Part shown: in pieces, positions 9,852 to 20,082 of the stretch
Layout: each line of letters opens with the position of its first letter
How positions within the stretch are numbered: position 1 is the first letter of the stretch
NCBI RefSeq assembly: GCF_018402495.1
Contig: NZ_JAGYIU010000001.1
Location: 1,159,137 to 1,223,136, forward strand
Origin: Pseudoalteromonas sp.
Lineage (GTDB): Bacteria; Pseudomonadota; Gammaproteobacteria; Enterobacterales; Alteromonadaceae
Length of the DNA stretch: 64,000 nt
Direction: 5' to 3'
Notes under the pieces: model-generated
Databases searched by the model: none
Seen by the model: the letters and a program-made list of their open reading frames with translations, nothing else
What the model was told of the DNA's origin: nothing
Program-made: the position numbers and the translations under genes

Positions 9852-12779
9852 TTAAAAACGGTAGTTTATGCCCGCATAATAACGTCTTCCCGAATAGCTT
9901 GAGTTTAATAACCGAGACTCAGTGTCATTACCTAGGCGCTTTACCGACTCAGATTTAGTTAAATTAATAACTGCAGCGGTCAAGCTCAAATCCTCTAATA
10001 AATTAATCGAAGCATTTACATCAACTTGCTCGTATGGGTCTTGGTATACATTTAAGCCGCTGTTTAAACCCAACACGGTTTCACCGCGTTTATTATAAGA
10101 AGCACGAATATTAAAGGCCTCTCCCTCATAATATATCGAGGTATTGTATTGATACTTAGCACTGCCTATTAGTGGCGATTTACCAAACTCTTTACCATCC
10201 ACTTCGACAGCGGCTTTATTGGTTTTGTTATAAGTGTAGTTTGCATAAAAACCAAAACCACTATCAAAGGCATGCTGTATAAATACTTCCGCCCCTTTAG
10301 ATACGGCATCAGTGCCATTACCTACTGTGCTATATGGCGATACGGTAATATTTCCTGCCTCAACTATGCCCTCTTTACCAGAAAAATCTTGTTGTACGTC
10401 AATGACTAAGGGTACAACAAAATTATCAACAGTTTTATGAAACAGCGCTAAACCAATGGCGGAGCCTTCGCTGTAATAATATTCAATAGATAAATCAGCT
10501 TGCACCGACTCAAATGGCTTTAAGTTTTTATTACCGCCACTGCCACTAAAACCCGGAATTTCATTAAACTCAGCTCTATCGTCTGCCCACTCATCTGAGA
10601 CAAACGTAATGCGTTGTTGTGCACCTAAATCGCCATAATCTGGTCGTGACATTACTTTAGCAACTGCGCCGCGCACCACCACATCATCACTTATATCCCA
10701 TGCAATATTAAAGCTAGGAAGAATTTGAGTATAGGTACTCTCTTGAGTAATAAGTTGATAGTCTTCAACAAATCTATCATCTCCGGTTACCGGCTCGCCG
10801 GTGTCATCATTGGTATGATCTAATAAATAAGTATATAGGTCGGTTGATGATGTCATGGTTTTAGTGCGTACCACGCGCACCCCTAAATTACCGCGCACGC
10901 TATTAAACTCAAAGTCACCTTGCAGATAAAACGCCGCTATTTGCTCTTCAATATCATAGATAAAGTTATCTTCTTTGCGTGTATACGGCACATAATCACT
11001 GGTCACAATGTCACGATATTTTTGCCAATCAATACCAGGCATTTGGTTTATATTAAAACCACCAGCAATGTTACCTTCGTTAATAAACACATCTTGTGCT
11101 AGTGGCATACCGTTATTCCACTGATAACTGTCAAAACGTGTGATCCCCCCCTCGCTGGCCTCTGCTGCAGCAATATCAAAATTAGGATCTAAAAAGAAGG
11201 TATTACCAGTTTCGCGATGCAGTGTAGCTTCTCGGTACTTTACGCCGGTTTTAATTGTTCTTAAAATGCTCCAATCAGTATAAATATCAAAGTCAGCTTG
11301 GTAGTAATCTTCTTCGAGTTCACTACGCACAAAACTTGAATTTGACGAGCCCGGATCGCGCCCACCGCCCACACCATTTAGTAAGTTAGCTAGCGTATTA
11401 GGGTCTATATTTAAACTAATATCGTTTTCATTAATTTGCCAACCCGCTGTTTGCGATGCATTTTCTATACGGCTTTCATTTTCACCGGCGTTTGAACTTT
11501 TATACGCCGCTTCCCAACTCTCCTTTGGCCCGCCTTCAGAGCGCGTATTACCTGCCACAAAACGGGCTTTAAAATAATCGCCTTCGTAGGTTAAATTAAA
11601 ATCAAAGGTGTCTGAGGTCGACTCTTCAAGCACATAACTGCCTCGCATCCAAGGCAATTGCATATCATTTTGCACGCCACCAGCGGTAGCATCAAATTGC
11701 ATTGCATTAATAATACTGCCTGACTCGTCCAAACTTACATCGGTTAAAAAATCAGGATTTAAAGACCATTCAGGTATATCAATCACCGACTCTGTTCTAT
11801 TTTTATCAAGTGAAAAACCAAAATAGTTAAAGCCAATTTCAACACGGCTGGTTGGGCGCCACTGCGTGCTAAATTGTACCCCTTCTCGCTCACGTAATTC
11901 GTTTACAATTGAGCCACGAACCACTTGAGGAAACCAAACATTGTCATAACTATTACCCTGAGCATCGCTTATTGAGCCCCACTGATTATTATTATCAACC
12001 GGCGCGCCATTTACATCGACAGGGTTTTCACCCGTAAAGCGCCACACATTTGCATCTGTGCCACCAGAGAGTGTCCGGTTGGTGCGTTTTTGTGAGGTAT
12101 AACCAAACAATACGCCAAAGGTATCGGCCTCGTTCTTCCAAGAATAAAGCGCGGTTAACTGCGGCTCAGATTCTTCAGTCACATCGGCATAGGTGCTTTC
12201 AATGTTAATTACCCCAGAGTTTGCCTCCATACTCAGCGGTTTACGACTATGCATTAATACCGTGCCGCCTACGCCCCCCTCATCTAAACGTGCCTCTGGC
12301 GATTTATATACTTCCACGCTTTCAATCATGGCAGAGGGAAGTAATGCATAATCAAATGAGCGAGACGGCTCACCTGGTGATGACGCAATAAAATTACCAT
12401 TTAGCTGAGTAAAGGTTAGCTCAGATGATAACCCCCTAATACTTACCGATGAGCCTTCGCCTCCGTCACGGTCAATCACCACGCCAGGTACGCGTTGTAA
12501 TGAATCAGCGACATTTTTATCAGGAAACTTACCAATATCTTCTGCTGTTATGGCATCAACCACAGAGCTCGATAAACGCTTTATATCTAAATTAGCCGCC
12601 ATACTGGAACGAATACCACGCACCTCAATCACTTCCATATCTTTGCTTTTTAATGTTTTATCTTCTGCTTCATCAGCATATGCATGATTGATAACAGATA
12701 GAATAGAAACGCATAGCGTTGATTTAATAAAAAGTGGAAGAGAGTGATGTGCAGCGTGAGTTATCCGATGAGCAGTCAT
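9852..12779 (-). CDS. TonB-dependent outer-membrane receptor (TonB-Xanth-Caul type)
   Basis: This 975-residue outer-membrane active transporter has a signal peptide, then a plug domain with IEVRGIRSSM and PDKNVADSLQRVPGV, features of the subfamily often used for oligosaccharides. A 22-strand barrel region ends in a C-terminal aromatic residue (RRYYAGINYRF). The substrate is unknown. The membrane-bound thioredoxin gene lies upstream on the same strand with a 255-bp gap. The first 395 residues or so are repeated in a broken copy at 24.2-25.3 kb. Confidence 0.93.
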   Translation of the reverse strand: MTAHRITHAAHHSLPLFIKSTLCVSILSVINHAYADEAEDKTLKSKDMEVIEVRGIRSSMAANLDIKRLSSSVVDAITAEDIGKFPDKNVADSLQRVPGVVIDRDGGEGSSVSIRGLSSELTFTQLNGNFIASSPGEPSRSFDYALLPSAMIESVEVYKSPEARLDEGGVGGTVLMHSRKPLSMEANSGVINIESTYADVTEESEPQLTALYSWKNEADTFGVLFGYTSQKRTNRTLSGGTDANVWRFTGENPVDVNGAPVDNNNQWGSISDAQGNSYDNVWFPQVVRGSIVNELREREGVQFSTQWRPTSRVEIGFNYFGFSLDKNRTESVIDIPEWSLNPDFLTDVSLDESGSIINAMQFDATAGGVQNDMQLPWMRGSYVLEESTSDTFDFNLTYEGDYFKARFVAGNTRSEGGPKESWEAAYKSSNAGENESRIENASQTAGWQINENDISLNIDPNTLANLLNGVGGGRDPGSSNSSFVRSELEEDYYQADFDIYTDWSILRTIKTGVKYREATLHRETGNTFFLDPNFDIAAAEASEGGITRFDSYQWNNGMPLAQDVFINEGNIAGGFNINQMPGIDWQKYRDIVTSDYVPYTRKEDNFIYDIEEQIAAFYLQGDFEFNSVRGNLGVRVVRTKTMTSSTDLYTYLLDHTNDDTGEPVTGDDRFVEDYQLITQESTYTQILPSFNIAWDISDDVVVRGAVAKVMSRPDYGDLGAQQRITFVSDEWADDRAEFNEIPGFSGSGGNKNLKPFESVQADLSIEYYYSEGSAIGLALFHKTVDNFVVPLVIDVQQDFSGKEGIVEAGNITVSPYSTVGNGTDAVSKGAEVFIQHAFDSGFGFYANYTYNKTNKAAVEVDGKEFGKSPLIGSAKYQYNTSIYYEGEAFNIRASYNKRGETVLGLNSGLNVYQDPYEQVDVNASINLLEDLSLTAAVINLTKSESVKRLGNDTESRLLNSSYSGRRYYAGINYRF

Positions 12780-13034
12780 AGTTTTAACAGTTCCATTTAA
12801 AATACAGTTAATACTTAAAAATGAGTGTACCGGCTAAAGCTGATACGAAAAAAGTAGCTGTATTTTACACAACAAAACTTAATAGTTTGTTAATGCAAAC
12901 TGATAAGTAACTGAATACTTTATCAATAAATAGTCAATTCGAATAAAGGTAGGAAGTAAAGCAGCAAAATTGCTATTTAGCTGCTTATTAAAAGGGCATA
13001 AAAAGGAATGACGCGATTAAACAGCAATACACCG

Positions 13035-13850
13035 CTATTTTTTATCACTAATAGCCTGAATATAATAGTCTAAACTAGCATGAGAAAGCTCTCCCATATG
13101 GCTGGTGACTAACTCACCTTGGCTATTATAAAACAAAGTGGTTGGTAAGCCCGCAGCACCTGATTCGCGACTCACATTACTGCTTTGGTCAAAAAATACA
13201 TGGTTGAGGTCGAGTTGTTGTTCATCAAGAAATGCTTTAACTGTGTGTAAATCTTCGCCCTGATTAACAAACGCAACGGTAATATGTGGGTTATTTTTTT
13301 GAGCAGCCTGTAGCACCGGCATTTCTTTTCGACACGGCGGACACCACGACGCCCAAAAGTTAATCACCACCGGCTTACCTTTAAAGTTTTGAAGGTTAAT
13401 CTGCTGCCCTTGCATATTATGCACAACTGATTGTGGTAACTGCACACCCGTTTGGTAAATCGAAAGTGCAAAATTTGGAATGATCATTGAACAGAAGCCA
13501 ACCCCCCCTGCAATAGCGTAGCTTTTAATTACAGCTTTTTTACCCCGCGCATATAACGCTAAAACAATTATACCGCTGAACCAGCCATAATAAGGTATAA
13601 ACCCACCATCACTAATATTAATCAGCTGCCACCAATTTCCTTGATAGCTATCCCACATCGTAAGCACAAATGCTAACCGAGAGACTAAAAACCCCACCAC
13701 AATTGCTTTAAAAACCGTGTCTAAAATCACTTTTTGCAATGGATTTTGCCGTGTTAATAAATACGTTAGCCCCCAAAAAATACCTAACCCTAAAAAAATA
13801 ATTAACTGAGAAACAGAGATAACCAAAGGCCCAAGAGAAATACTTAACAT
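13035..13850 (-). CDS. membrane protein with Lgt-like helices and C-terminal TlpA-type thioredoxin
   Basis: The 271 residues combine about four N-terminal transmembrane helices (1-130) with a periplasmic thioredoxin-fold domain (about 145-271) carrying the redox motif WCPPC. The membrane part recalls prolipoprotein diacylglyceryl transferase in SRLAFVL and DGGFIPYYGWFSG, but the full Lgt active site is not present. It likely acts as a disulfide reductase in the periplasm. The gene precedes the TonB receptor gene on the same strand; a functional link is not established. A second, broken copy exists at 25.6-26.4 kb. Confidence 0.85.
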   Translation of the reverse strand: MLSISLGPLVISVSQLIIFLGLGIFWGLTYLLTRQNPLQKVILDTVFKAIVVGFLVSRLAFVLTMWDSYQGNWWQLINISDGGFIPYYGWFSGIIVLALYARGKKAVIKSYAIAGGVGFCSMIIPNFALSIYQTGVQLPQSVVHNMQGQQINLQNFKGKPVVINFWASWCPPCRKEMPVLQAAQKNNPHITVAFVNQGEDLHTVKAFLDEQQLDLNHVFFDQSSNVSRESGAAGLPTTLFYNSQGELVTSHMGELSHASLDYYIQAISDKK

Positions 13851-14178
13851 TACTAGCGTCTTATTTAGTGTGTTTAAATACTAAATAAATCGTATTCAAA
13901 CGTTAATTAATAAAAAGAGAATAACATAACACTTACTTAATTTTTTAATGAGAATGCTTTTATTTTAGGGCAGGCATAAATTATTGCTCAAAATCAGCTG
14001 CTTTAAATTTCATTGATAATATAAACATGTTTGCATGTCAAAAATCACATGATTTATAAATATTCGCTAAGTTATTAAGTTATTAAGTTATTAAGGTACT
14101 AAAGTGAAATTGCAGGCAGGTGAAATTAAACGCGCATACTAAACGTTTAAATAATAAACAGACCTAGACTGGTTGGTT
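13851..14178. other. 328-bp intergenic region with RAYT-type site and 8-bp tandem repeat
   Basis: The stretch holds no gene. GGGCAGGCATAAA at 13968-13980 is the reverse complement of the repeat motif found upstream of the transposase. Three perfect copies of AAGTTATT run from 14069 to 14092. It forms the left junction of the block enclosed by the two thioredoxin/receptor copies. Confidence 0.5.
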
Positions 14179-15198
14179 TTAACCGGTGCCTTTGTACCAC
14201 TTCATGTCGTTTTTTGCAGCGTGCAGTTTTAAGCGCTGCGGGGCGCCGGCAAAATGTGAATATTGGCGTCTAAAATGTTTTATTGAATCCATCCATACTG
14301 CTTCGTCCACGCCTAAGGTTGTGAGTATTTTGGGAGTACTGTTATCAATATGCCCTGCTTTTTGTGGGTTTATTTGCCTGCCACTCCAATCGACTAATGC
14401 TAAATAATCACTTAAGGCAAAGGGGATTGCGTGTTCAACATGGTTACCTGCAAATGGCTTTAATTGTGCAGGCTGAGCTAAGTGTTGGGAGTCATCTTGT
14501 TTTTTATTAACGTTAAACGTGTTGTTATTGCTGTTGTTATTGCTGTTGTTCTGTAGTGCTTGAAAATGAAGAATGCGCTCTTGTATTGAGGTGAAGTCGC
14601 TGTGTTCAAGGCTATCGGCAGCTTTTGCTCTGATAGGGTTTAGGTCTACGTACGCCATGCAGCGTATAATTGATGCATGGTCTAAAAGTCCTTGCGATTG
14701 ATAGCGCCCTTCCCAGTATTTACCTGTGCAGTTATCTTCTTTATTTGCTTCACGCGCAATATGCTCATTTAGGTTTTTCATGTACCAGCTAATGTCGTAC
14801 AGCCGTGCTCGCCATGTTGCAATGATTTCATCAAAATGACGCCTGCTTATGGCATCTAACTGTTGGCCTTGTGTATGTTGGTCTACAAGTAAGTGGCCGC
14901 GGTACAACTTATACCAGCGAGTAATAACCTCATCGTCACTCCAATTCAGTGCATGTGCACGATTAACTTTTACAACAAGGTGGTAGTGGTTACTCATTAC
15001 AGCGTAGGCGGCAATGTCTATGGCAAATATGGTACTTAAATGCTTAATCCGCTCAATAAGCCATGTTCTGCGGTGGTCAAAGTTTTTACCCGAATAAGGG
15101 TCGTCACCACATAAGTAGGCTTGCCTTACACATCGAGCAGTTAAGTGATAATAAGATGTTGAGGCCAAATCAATCAGGCATTTTCTCGCTCTTGTCAT
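14179..15198 (-). CDS. REP-associated tyrosine transposase (RAYT), Y1/IS200-like fold
   Basis: This HUH-type single-strand nuclease of about 339 residues belongs to the domesticated IS200/IS605 relatives that mobilise or maintain REP-like repeats. The metal-binding HUH-type motif NHYHLVV is near residues 88-94, and the catalytic tyrosine region is likely YDISWYMKNLNEHIA. ATG at 15198 (MTRARKCLIDL) was preferred over 15210 because it matches the usual family N-terminus. The C-terminal third contains a low-complexity Asn/Ser run (NNSNNNSNNN) from a repeated trinucleotide tract. Direct repeats of its probable recognition motif lie just upstream. Confidence 0.88.
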   Translation of the reverse strand: MTRARKCLIDLASTSYYHLTARCVRQAYLCGDDPYSGKNFDHRRTWLIERIKHLSTIFAIDIAAYAVMSNHYHLVVKVNRAHALNWSDDEVITRWYKLYRGHLLVDQHTQGQQLDAISRRHFDEIIATWRARLYDISWYMKNLNEHIAREANKEDNCTGKYWEGRYQSQGLLDHASIIRCMAYVDLNPIRAKAADSLEHSDFTSIQERILHFQALQNNSNNNSNNNTFNVNKKQDDSQHLAQPAQLKPFAGNHVEHAIPFALSDYLALVDWSGRQINPQKAGHIDNSTPKILTTLGVDEAVWMDSIKHFRRQYSHFAGAPQRLKLHAAKNDMKWYKGTG

Positions 15199-15261
15199 GC
15201 TAATAACCACTATTTTAACTGGATATAATAACAGTAGTTTAGTTTGGGTGTTTTACAAATT

Positions 15262-15350
15262 TTTTATGACTGTCTTACCTTATTATTTTATGCCTGTCCC
15301 ATTTTATTTGTTTTATGCCTGTCCTATTTTATTTTTTTTATGCCTGTCCC
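15262..15350. repeat. 25-bp tandem repeats carrying the RAYT motif TTTATGCCTGTCC
   Basis: Three copies of TGCCTGTCC start at 15291, 15316 and 15341, exactly 25 bp apart, each preceded by TTTTA and followed by a T/A-rich spacer. A fourth, mutated copy (TGACTGTCTTACC) begins at 15267. They sit directly upstream of the transposase start. Related copies occur at 13968, 23759, 24129 and 24173. Confidence 0.8.
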
Positions 15351-15476
15351 ATCTTATTGGTCCCATCTTATTGACTATTTTATTTCAGCGGGAAACTTTC
15401 TCTTTTAGGAATATTACCCGCCATTATTTATCTAGCTTCCAGTACATCATAACGATGTAGTACAAAGTACCATTGT

Positions 15477-16463
15477 TTAGTAGCTTGCTGGATTGAAATT
15501 CACAGCGTCTTTACCCGCTGCTTGTTGATCTGCGTGGTAGCTTGAGCGTACAAACGGGCCAGACGCCGCGTGGGTAAAACCAATTTCATCAGCATACGCT
15601 TTTAGTGCATCAAACTCAGCCGGCGGTACGTAGCGTTTTACAGGTAAGTGATGCTTAGAAGGTTGTAGGTATTGGCCTACGGTTAGCATGTCAACGTTGT
15701 GCTCACGTAAATCACGCAGCACTTCTTCAATTTCGCTAATTTCTTCGCCTAAACCAACCATTAACCCTGATTTAGTTTTAACTTCAGGATGCGCTTCTTT
15801 AAAGCGGCGTAATAATTCAAGTGACCATTTATAATCGGCACCAGGGCGCGCTAATTTGTATAAACGTGGTGCGGTTTCTAGGTTGTGATTAAATACATCA
15901 GGCGGCGTTTCAATTAAAATTTCCAGCGCTTTGTCCATTCGGCCACGAAAATCAGGGACTAATATTTCAATGGTAATGTTAGGGTTATGTTTGCGAATTT
16001 CGCGAATACAATCTGCAAAATGTTGAGCGCCACCGTCACGTAAATCATCACGATCTACCGAAGTGATCACGACGTAGCTTAGTTTCATGTCTTTGATTGT
16101 GAGTGCTAACTTTTCAGGCTCTGCGGCATCGGGCTTTAATGGACGGCCATGTGCAACATCACAAAATGGGCAACGACGTGTACAAATAGCCCCTAAAATC
16201 ATGAAAGTGGCGGTGCCGTGGTTAAAACATTCTGATAAGTTAGGGCACGACGCTTCTTCACATACCGAGTGAAGGCCATGCTTACGCATGGCTTGTTTAA
16301 TACCGTCAATCCGCTCGGTTGACTTAGGCAAACGAATTTTAAGCCAAGAGGGCTTTGGCAGCATGTCGGTTTTCTCTGTGGGTAATATTTTAACCGGTAT
16401 TAGCGCCATTTTCTCAGCGTCACGTAGTTTTACACCGGGTTCTATTTTTGCGGGTTTATTCAT
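15477..16463 (-). CDS. lipA: lipoyl synthase
   Basis: LipA is a radical-SAM enzyme that inserts two sulfurs into protein-bound octanoyl groups to make the lipoyl cofactor. The 328-residue protein has both Fe-S cluster motifs: the auxiliary cluster [12 protein letters not shown] near residues 79-90 and the radical-SAM CxxxCxxC (CTRRCPFC) near 105-112. The C-terminal RSSY motif is present (FVRSSYHAD). lipB is not adjacent. Its neighbours downstream in the same orientation belong to Fe-S cluster biogenesis, which LipA depends on. Confidence 0.96.
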   Translation of the reverse strand: MNKPAKIEPGVKLRDAEKMALIPVKILPTEKTDMLPKPSWLKIRLPKSTERIDGIKQAMRKHGLHSVCEEASCPNLSECFNHGTATFMILGAICTRRCPFCDVAHGRPLKPDAAEPEKLALTIKDMKLSYVVITSVDRDDLRDGGAQHFADCIREIRKHNPNITIEILVPDFRGRMDKALEILIETPPDVFNHNLETAPRLYKLARPGADYKWSLELLRRFKEAHPEVKTKSGLMVGLGEEISEIEEVLRDLREHNVDMLTVGQYLQPSKHHLPVKRYVPPAEFDALKAYADEIGFTHAASGPFVRSSYHADQQAAGKDAVNFNPASY

Positions 16464-16573
16464 GTTTAAAACCTTTAATATTTTAAATCAATGAGCACAA
16501 TAATTATTGTATAACTCTTGTTAGGGTCATACTTTAGCTTTTCTTTGCCGTGATCTATTTTTATGCCGTACTA

Positions 16574-17356
16574 TTATTTTTCTATAAAGGCATGTTCAAT
16601 AACATAATCGCCTTGTTTACGCGATGTCGCCTTTACAAAGCCTAAGTCATTTAAAATCGTCATTGTGTCATCTATCATTGCTTGATTTCCGCACAACATT
16701 ACTCTATCTGAAGTAGGATTAAGTGCTGGTAAGCCAATTTCTTGTGTTAATTCATTATTTATTAATAAATGCGTAATTCTTTTTTGGTGCGCAGCAGTGC
16801 TGTATGCTTCGCGCGTTACAGTGGGATAATAAATAAGTTTATTTTTTACCCACTCACCAAAATACTCATTGTTAGGTAACTCATTACAAATAATGTCTTG
16901 GTAGGCAAGTTCTGAAATATAGCGTACCCCATGCACTAAAATTACTTTTTCATATTGTTCATAAATATCTGGATCTTTAATAATACTCATAAATGGCGCC
17001 AAGCCTGTGCCGGTTGCAAGTAAATACAGGTGCTTGGCGGGTGTAAGATAGCCAGGTACTAAAGTGCCTGCTGTGCGTGTTGAAAGCATAAGCTGATCGC
17101 CCACTTTTATGTGCTGTAATCGTGATGTCAGCGCACCATGAGGCACTTTTATGCTAAAAAACTCGAGTTCATCTTCATAATTAACGCTGGCAATACTATA
17201 AGCGCGCATTAATGGCTTACCATCTACCTCCATACCAATCATCACAAACTGGCCGTTTTCAAACGTAAATGAGGGGCTACGCGTGGTTTTAAAACTAAAC
17301 AAGGTATTATTCCAATGATGAATACTTGTTACTGTTTCTGTGATGCTACTTCTCAT
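16574..17356 (-). CDS. fpr: ferredoxin--NADP(+) reductase
   Basis: This FAD-binding flavoprotein of 260 residues moves electrons between NADPH and ferredoxin or flavodoxin. The FAD motif RAYSIAS, the NADP-binding GTGLAPFMS and the C-terminal region near CGNQAMIDD are clear. I chose ATG at 17356 because CAGGAG precedes it; the frame is open 48 bp further but without a binding site. It lies between the suf operon and lipA on the same strand and may supply electrons for Fe-S assembly, though that link is inferred from position. Confidence 0.9.
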   Translation of the reverse strand: MRSSITETVTSIHHWNNTLFSFKTTRSPSFTFENGQFVMIGMEVDGKPLMRAYSIASVNYEDELEFFSIKVPHGALTSRLQHIKVGDQLMLSTRTAGTLVPGYLTPAKHLYLLATGTGLAPFMSIIKDPDIYEQYEKVILVHGVRYISELAYQDIICNELPNNEYFGEWVKNKLIYYPTVTREAYSTAAHQKRITHLLINNELTQEIGLPALNPTSDRVMLCGNQAMIDDTMTILNDLGFVKATSRKQGDYVIEHAFIEK

Positions 17357-17471
17357 TAAACACTCCTGTAACACGTTTAAATAAACACTTGTTTGCGTGT
17401 TCAAACGAGTTGTTTACTCGCTATTACTCTATCTATTTAGCTATAAATGGTTTTATTATTAAGAGGTTAAA

Positions 17472-17885
17472 TTAGTTAGCATACGAATTGGCAATGGCCT
17501 GAATTTTAGCCACAATGGCTTTTAAGCCATTCCCTCTACTGGGTGTTATATGCCGTTCAAGATCTAATTGTTTAAAGTACTCATCAATATCAACTGCCAA
17601 AATATCTTTGGGGGTTTTGTTGTTAAACACCACCATAACTAACGCTAGTAGGCCATTGATAATTACCGCATCACTGTCTGCCTTAAAATATAAAATGCCG
17701 TCATCGAGGTTGCTGATTAACCACACTTTACTTTGGCAACCTTTTACTACGTTTTCATCTGTTTTTTCATTCTCATCAATACGAGAAATACTTTTTCCTA
17801 GGTCAATTATGTATTGATAGCGTTGCTCCCAATCATCAAAAAAAGCCATATCATCAATAATGTCATCGCGCGTTGGTAAACTCAT
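17472..17885 (-). CDS. sufE: cysteine desulfuration protein SufE
   Basis: SufE accepts persulfide sulfur from SufS and passes it to the SufBCD scaffold. The 137-residue length is typical, and the sulfur-accepting cysteine lies at C50 in VVKGCQSKVW. It is the last gene of the suf cluster, 23 bp after sufT. Confidence 0.94.
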   Translation of the reverse strand: MSLPTRDDIIDDMAFFDDWEQRYQYIIDLGKSISRIDENEKTDENVVKGCQSKVWLISNLDDGILYFKADSDAVIINGLLALVMVVFNNKTPKDILAVDIDEYFKQLDLERHITPSRGNGLKAIVAKIQAIANSYAN

Positions 17886-17908
17886 TAGGTACTCTCATGT
17901 TTAAAAAA

Positions 17909-18442
17909 TTAAAAAAACACACCTGCTTCAAGTTGCGCCTCTTCACTCATCATTTCGCGAGACCACGGTGGATCAAATATTAATCTAACATTGACCTTTT
18001 TTACGTTTGGCACCATGGCTAACCTATATTCCACATCACCTACTAATACAGGCCCCATACCGCAGCCAGGCGCTGTTAAGGTCATATCAATATTAACCGT
18101 TTGAGCGTCTTGATCTATTTGCACATTATAAATTAGCCCAAGCGATAGCAAGTTAATGGGGATTTCAGGGTCGTAAATGGTTTCTAAGGCTTGTAAAACA
18201 TGCTCATAATATATGCGCCCATCTTGTGGCGTTGGAAAATCTAACGTTTGCGGTGTACGCCCTAATGCATCAGCATCAGTGCCATCTATGCGTAACATAT
18301 TACCTTGCCACGTTACGGTGTAGTTTCCGCCCAAATCTTGGTTTATATTAACAAACTCATCTTTAGGTATAATTACTAAGTCACCATTTGGCACCCTGCG
18401 CGCCTTACACTCACGCGTTAAAACAACTATTTTTTGCTGCAT
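17909..18442 (-). CDS. sufT: Fe-S assembly protein SufT (DUF59/MIP18 family)
   Basis: This 177-residue protein has an N-terminal segment of about 80 residues and then a DUF59 domain with IPINLLSLGLIYNV and the conserved cysteine in APGCGMGPVL. SufT aids Fe-S cluster maturation or transfer. It sits between sufA and sufE in the operon, which supports the name. Confidence 0.9.
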   Translation of the reverse strand: MQQKIVVLTRECKARRVPNGDLVIIPKDEFVNINQDLGGNYTVTWQGNMLRIDGTDADALGRTPQTLDFPTPQDGRIYYEHVLQALETIYDPEIPINLLSLGLIYNVQIDQDAQTVNIDMTLTAPGCGMGPVLVGDVEYRLAMVPNVKKVNVRLIFDPPWSREMMSEEAQLEAGVFF

Positions 18443-18479
18443 GTATTAAGCCTCTTTAATGTGCAACTCAGGGTAAGCT

Positions 18480-18845
18480 TTAGCTAACATTAAAACTTTC
18501 ACCACAACCACATTCATTTACTACATTGGGGTTATTAAATTTAATTACCCCATTAACGCCTTCTTTGACGTAATCAATTTCAGTGTCTTTAACTAATGCC
18601 ATAGCGTCTAATGCAACGGCTAAGGTGAGTTTATCGCTTGCCTTAATCACGGTATCGTGTACTTGAGGCTTTGCAACCACATCCAGCACATACGCATAAC
18701 CTGTGCAACCACTTGCTTTGGTACTTAATCGCAATACATGATCAGGACTGTTTTTTAATTTCCCCTCAAAATAGTTTATTGCAGACTCTGATAAGGTAAC
18801 AGGAGCACTGTGGCTATTTTTTGGTGTAAACATTTCTACATTCAT
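18480..18845 (-). CDS. sufA: A-type Fe-S carrier protein (SufA/IscA family)
   Basis: The 121-residue protein has the three conserved cysteines of A-type carriers: one in ASGCTGYAYV and the pair in NECGCGESF at the C-terminus. It carries Fe-S clusters from the scaffold to targets. I set the start at 18845 because GAGGAA lies at the right distance; the upstream open frame overlaps sufS. Ten base pairs separate it from the sufS stop codon. Confidence 0.92.
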   Translation of the reverse strand: MNVEMFTPKNSHSAPVTLSESAINYFEGKLKNSPDHVLRLSTKASGCTGYAYVLDVVAKPQVHDTVIKASDKLTLAVALDAMALVKDTEIDYVKEGVNGVIKFNNPNVVNECGCGESFNVS

Positions 18846-18855
18846 TATCATTTCC

Positions 18856-20082
18856 TCAAATGAGCATTTGGTGCACTTTTTTAAGTGCAATAAAAAATGC
18901 GTCAACTTCCTCTATTGTGTTGTAAATCGAAAACGATGCCCTTGCAGTACCTGGTAGCGTTAAACGCCGCATAAGAGGCTGCGCACAATGATCACCACTG
19001 CGAATAGCAATGCCTTGCTGATCAAGTAAAAAACCAATGTCAGCACTGTGGCACCCTTGTAACACAAAACTTAACACGGCAACTTTTTCAGGTGCATTCC
19101 CCACAATAGTTAACCCATCAAAGTTATGTGCCTGCTCGGTTGCGTGCTTCAATAATGCGTGCTCATGATGTTGCAAAGCGTGCAAGTCCAGTTGAGAAAA
19201 CCACTCAACTGCCGCTGCTAAACCAATTGCACCGGCAATATTAGGCGTTCCCGCCTCTAAACGATTCGGTAACTCTCCCCATGTAGCGGTTTCGTAGGTA
19301 ACATTGGCAATCATTTCGCCACCCGTTTGCCAAACTGGCCAGTTTTTCAAAACAGACTCTTTTCCCCACAGCACGCCAATACCGGTTGGACCAAACAGCT
19401 TATGCGCTGAAAACACATAAAAGTCACACCCAATATCAACTACATCTACCTTTGCGTGAGCAATACCTTGCGCACCATCAATCAGCACCAAGGCTCCTAC
19501 TTTTTTAGCTTGTGCGGTAAGCGTCTTAATGGGGTTAATTGTGCCAAGCGCATTAGAAATATGAGGAAAAGCAACCAACTTAGTATTTGTTGATAACAGC
19601 GCTACAAATGCATCAATATTGAGTGTACCGTCATCATCAATTGGCGCAATTTTAAGCGAAGCGCCACTTTGCGCGCATGCCTGCTGCCAGGTCACTAAAT
19701 TAGCATGGTGTTCCATTTGTGTAACAAGCACTTCATCGCCTGGGCGCAACTGTTTTGCTATACCATGCGCTACAATGTTTATGCCCTCAGTGGTGCCACT
19801 TGTCCAAATAATTTCTTTGCGATTAGCCGCGTGCATAAAACAGGCTACTGTATCACGCGCGTGTTCAAAGCGGGTGGTCGACTCATTACTCAAATGATGT
19901 GCTCCACGATGAACGTTGGCATTACATTGAGTATAAAAATCGGTTATCGCATTAATCACTGCATAAGGTTTTTGGGTTGTAGCCGCATTATCAAAGTATA
20001 TTAGCGGCTTGGCATTAACTTGCTGCTGCAAAATAGGAAACTGAGCTCGCAATTGCGCTATATTTAAAGAAGACATACTCAT
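18856..20082 (-). CDS. sufS: SufS cysteine desulfurase
   Basis: SufS is a PLP enzyme that removes sulfur from cysteine as a persulfide. The 408-residue length is typical of class II desulfurases. The PLP lysine is in SAHKLFGPTGIG and the active-site cysteine in RSGDHCAQPL, with the short lobe of the SufS type. The start codon overlaps the sufD stop by 4 bp, indicating translational coupling. Confidence 0.96.
   Translation of the reverse strand: MSMSSLNIAQLRAQFPILQQQVNAKPLIYFDNAATTQKPYAVINAITDFYTQCNANVHRGAHHLSNESTTRFEHARDTVACFMHAANRKEIIWTSGTTEGINIVAHGIAKQLRPGDEVLVTQMEHHANLVTWQQACAQSGASLKIAPIDDDGTLNIDAFVALLSTNTKLVAFPHISNALGTINPIKTLTAQAKKVGALVLIDGAQGIAHAKVDVVDIGCDFYVFSAHKLFGPTGIGVLWGKESVLKNWPVWQTGGEMIANVTYETATWGELPNRLEAGTPNIAGAIGLAAAVEWFSQLDLHALQHHEHALLKHATEQAHNFDGLTIVGNAPEKVAVLSFVLQGCHSADIGFLLDQQGIAIRSGDHCAQPLMRRLTLPGTARASFSIYNTIEEVDAFFIALKKVHQMLI

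Noticed and set aside
14069..14092. Three copies of AAGTTATT as a CRISPR-like or iteron array
   Set aside because: The units are contiguous 8-mers without spacers and no replication or cas gene is nearby; it is a simple tandem repeat.
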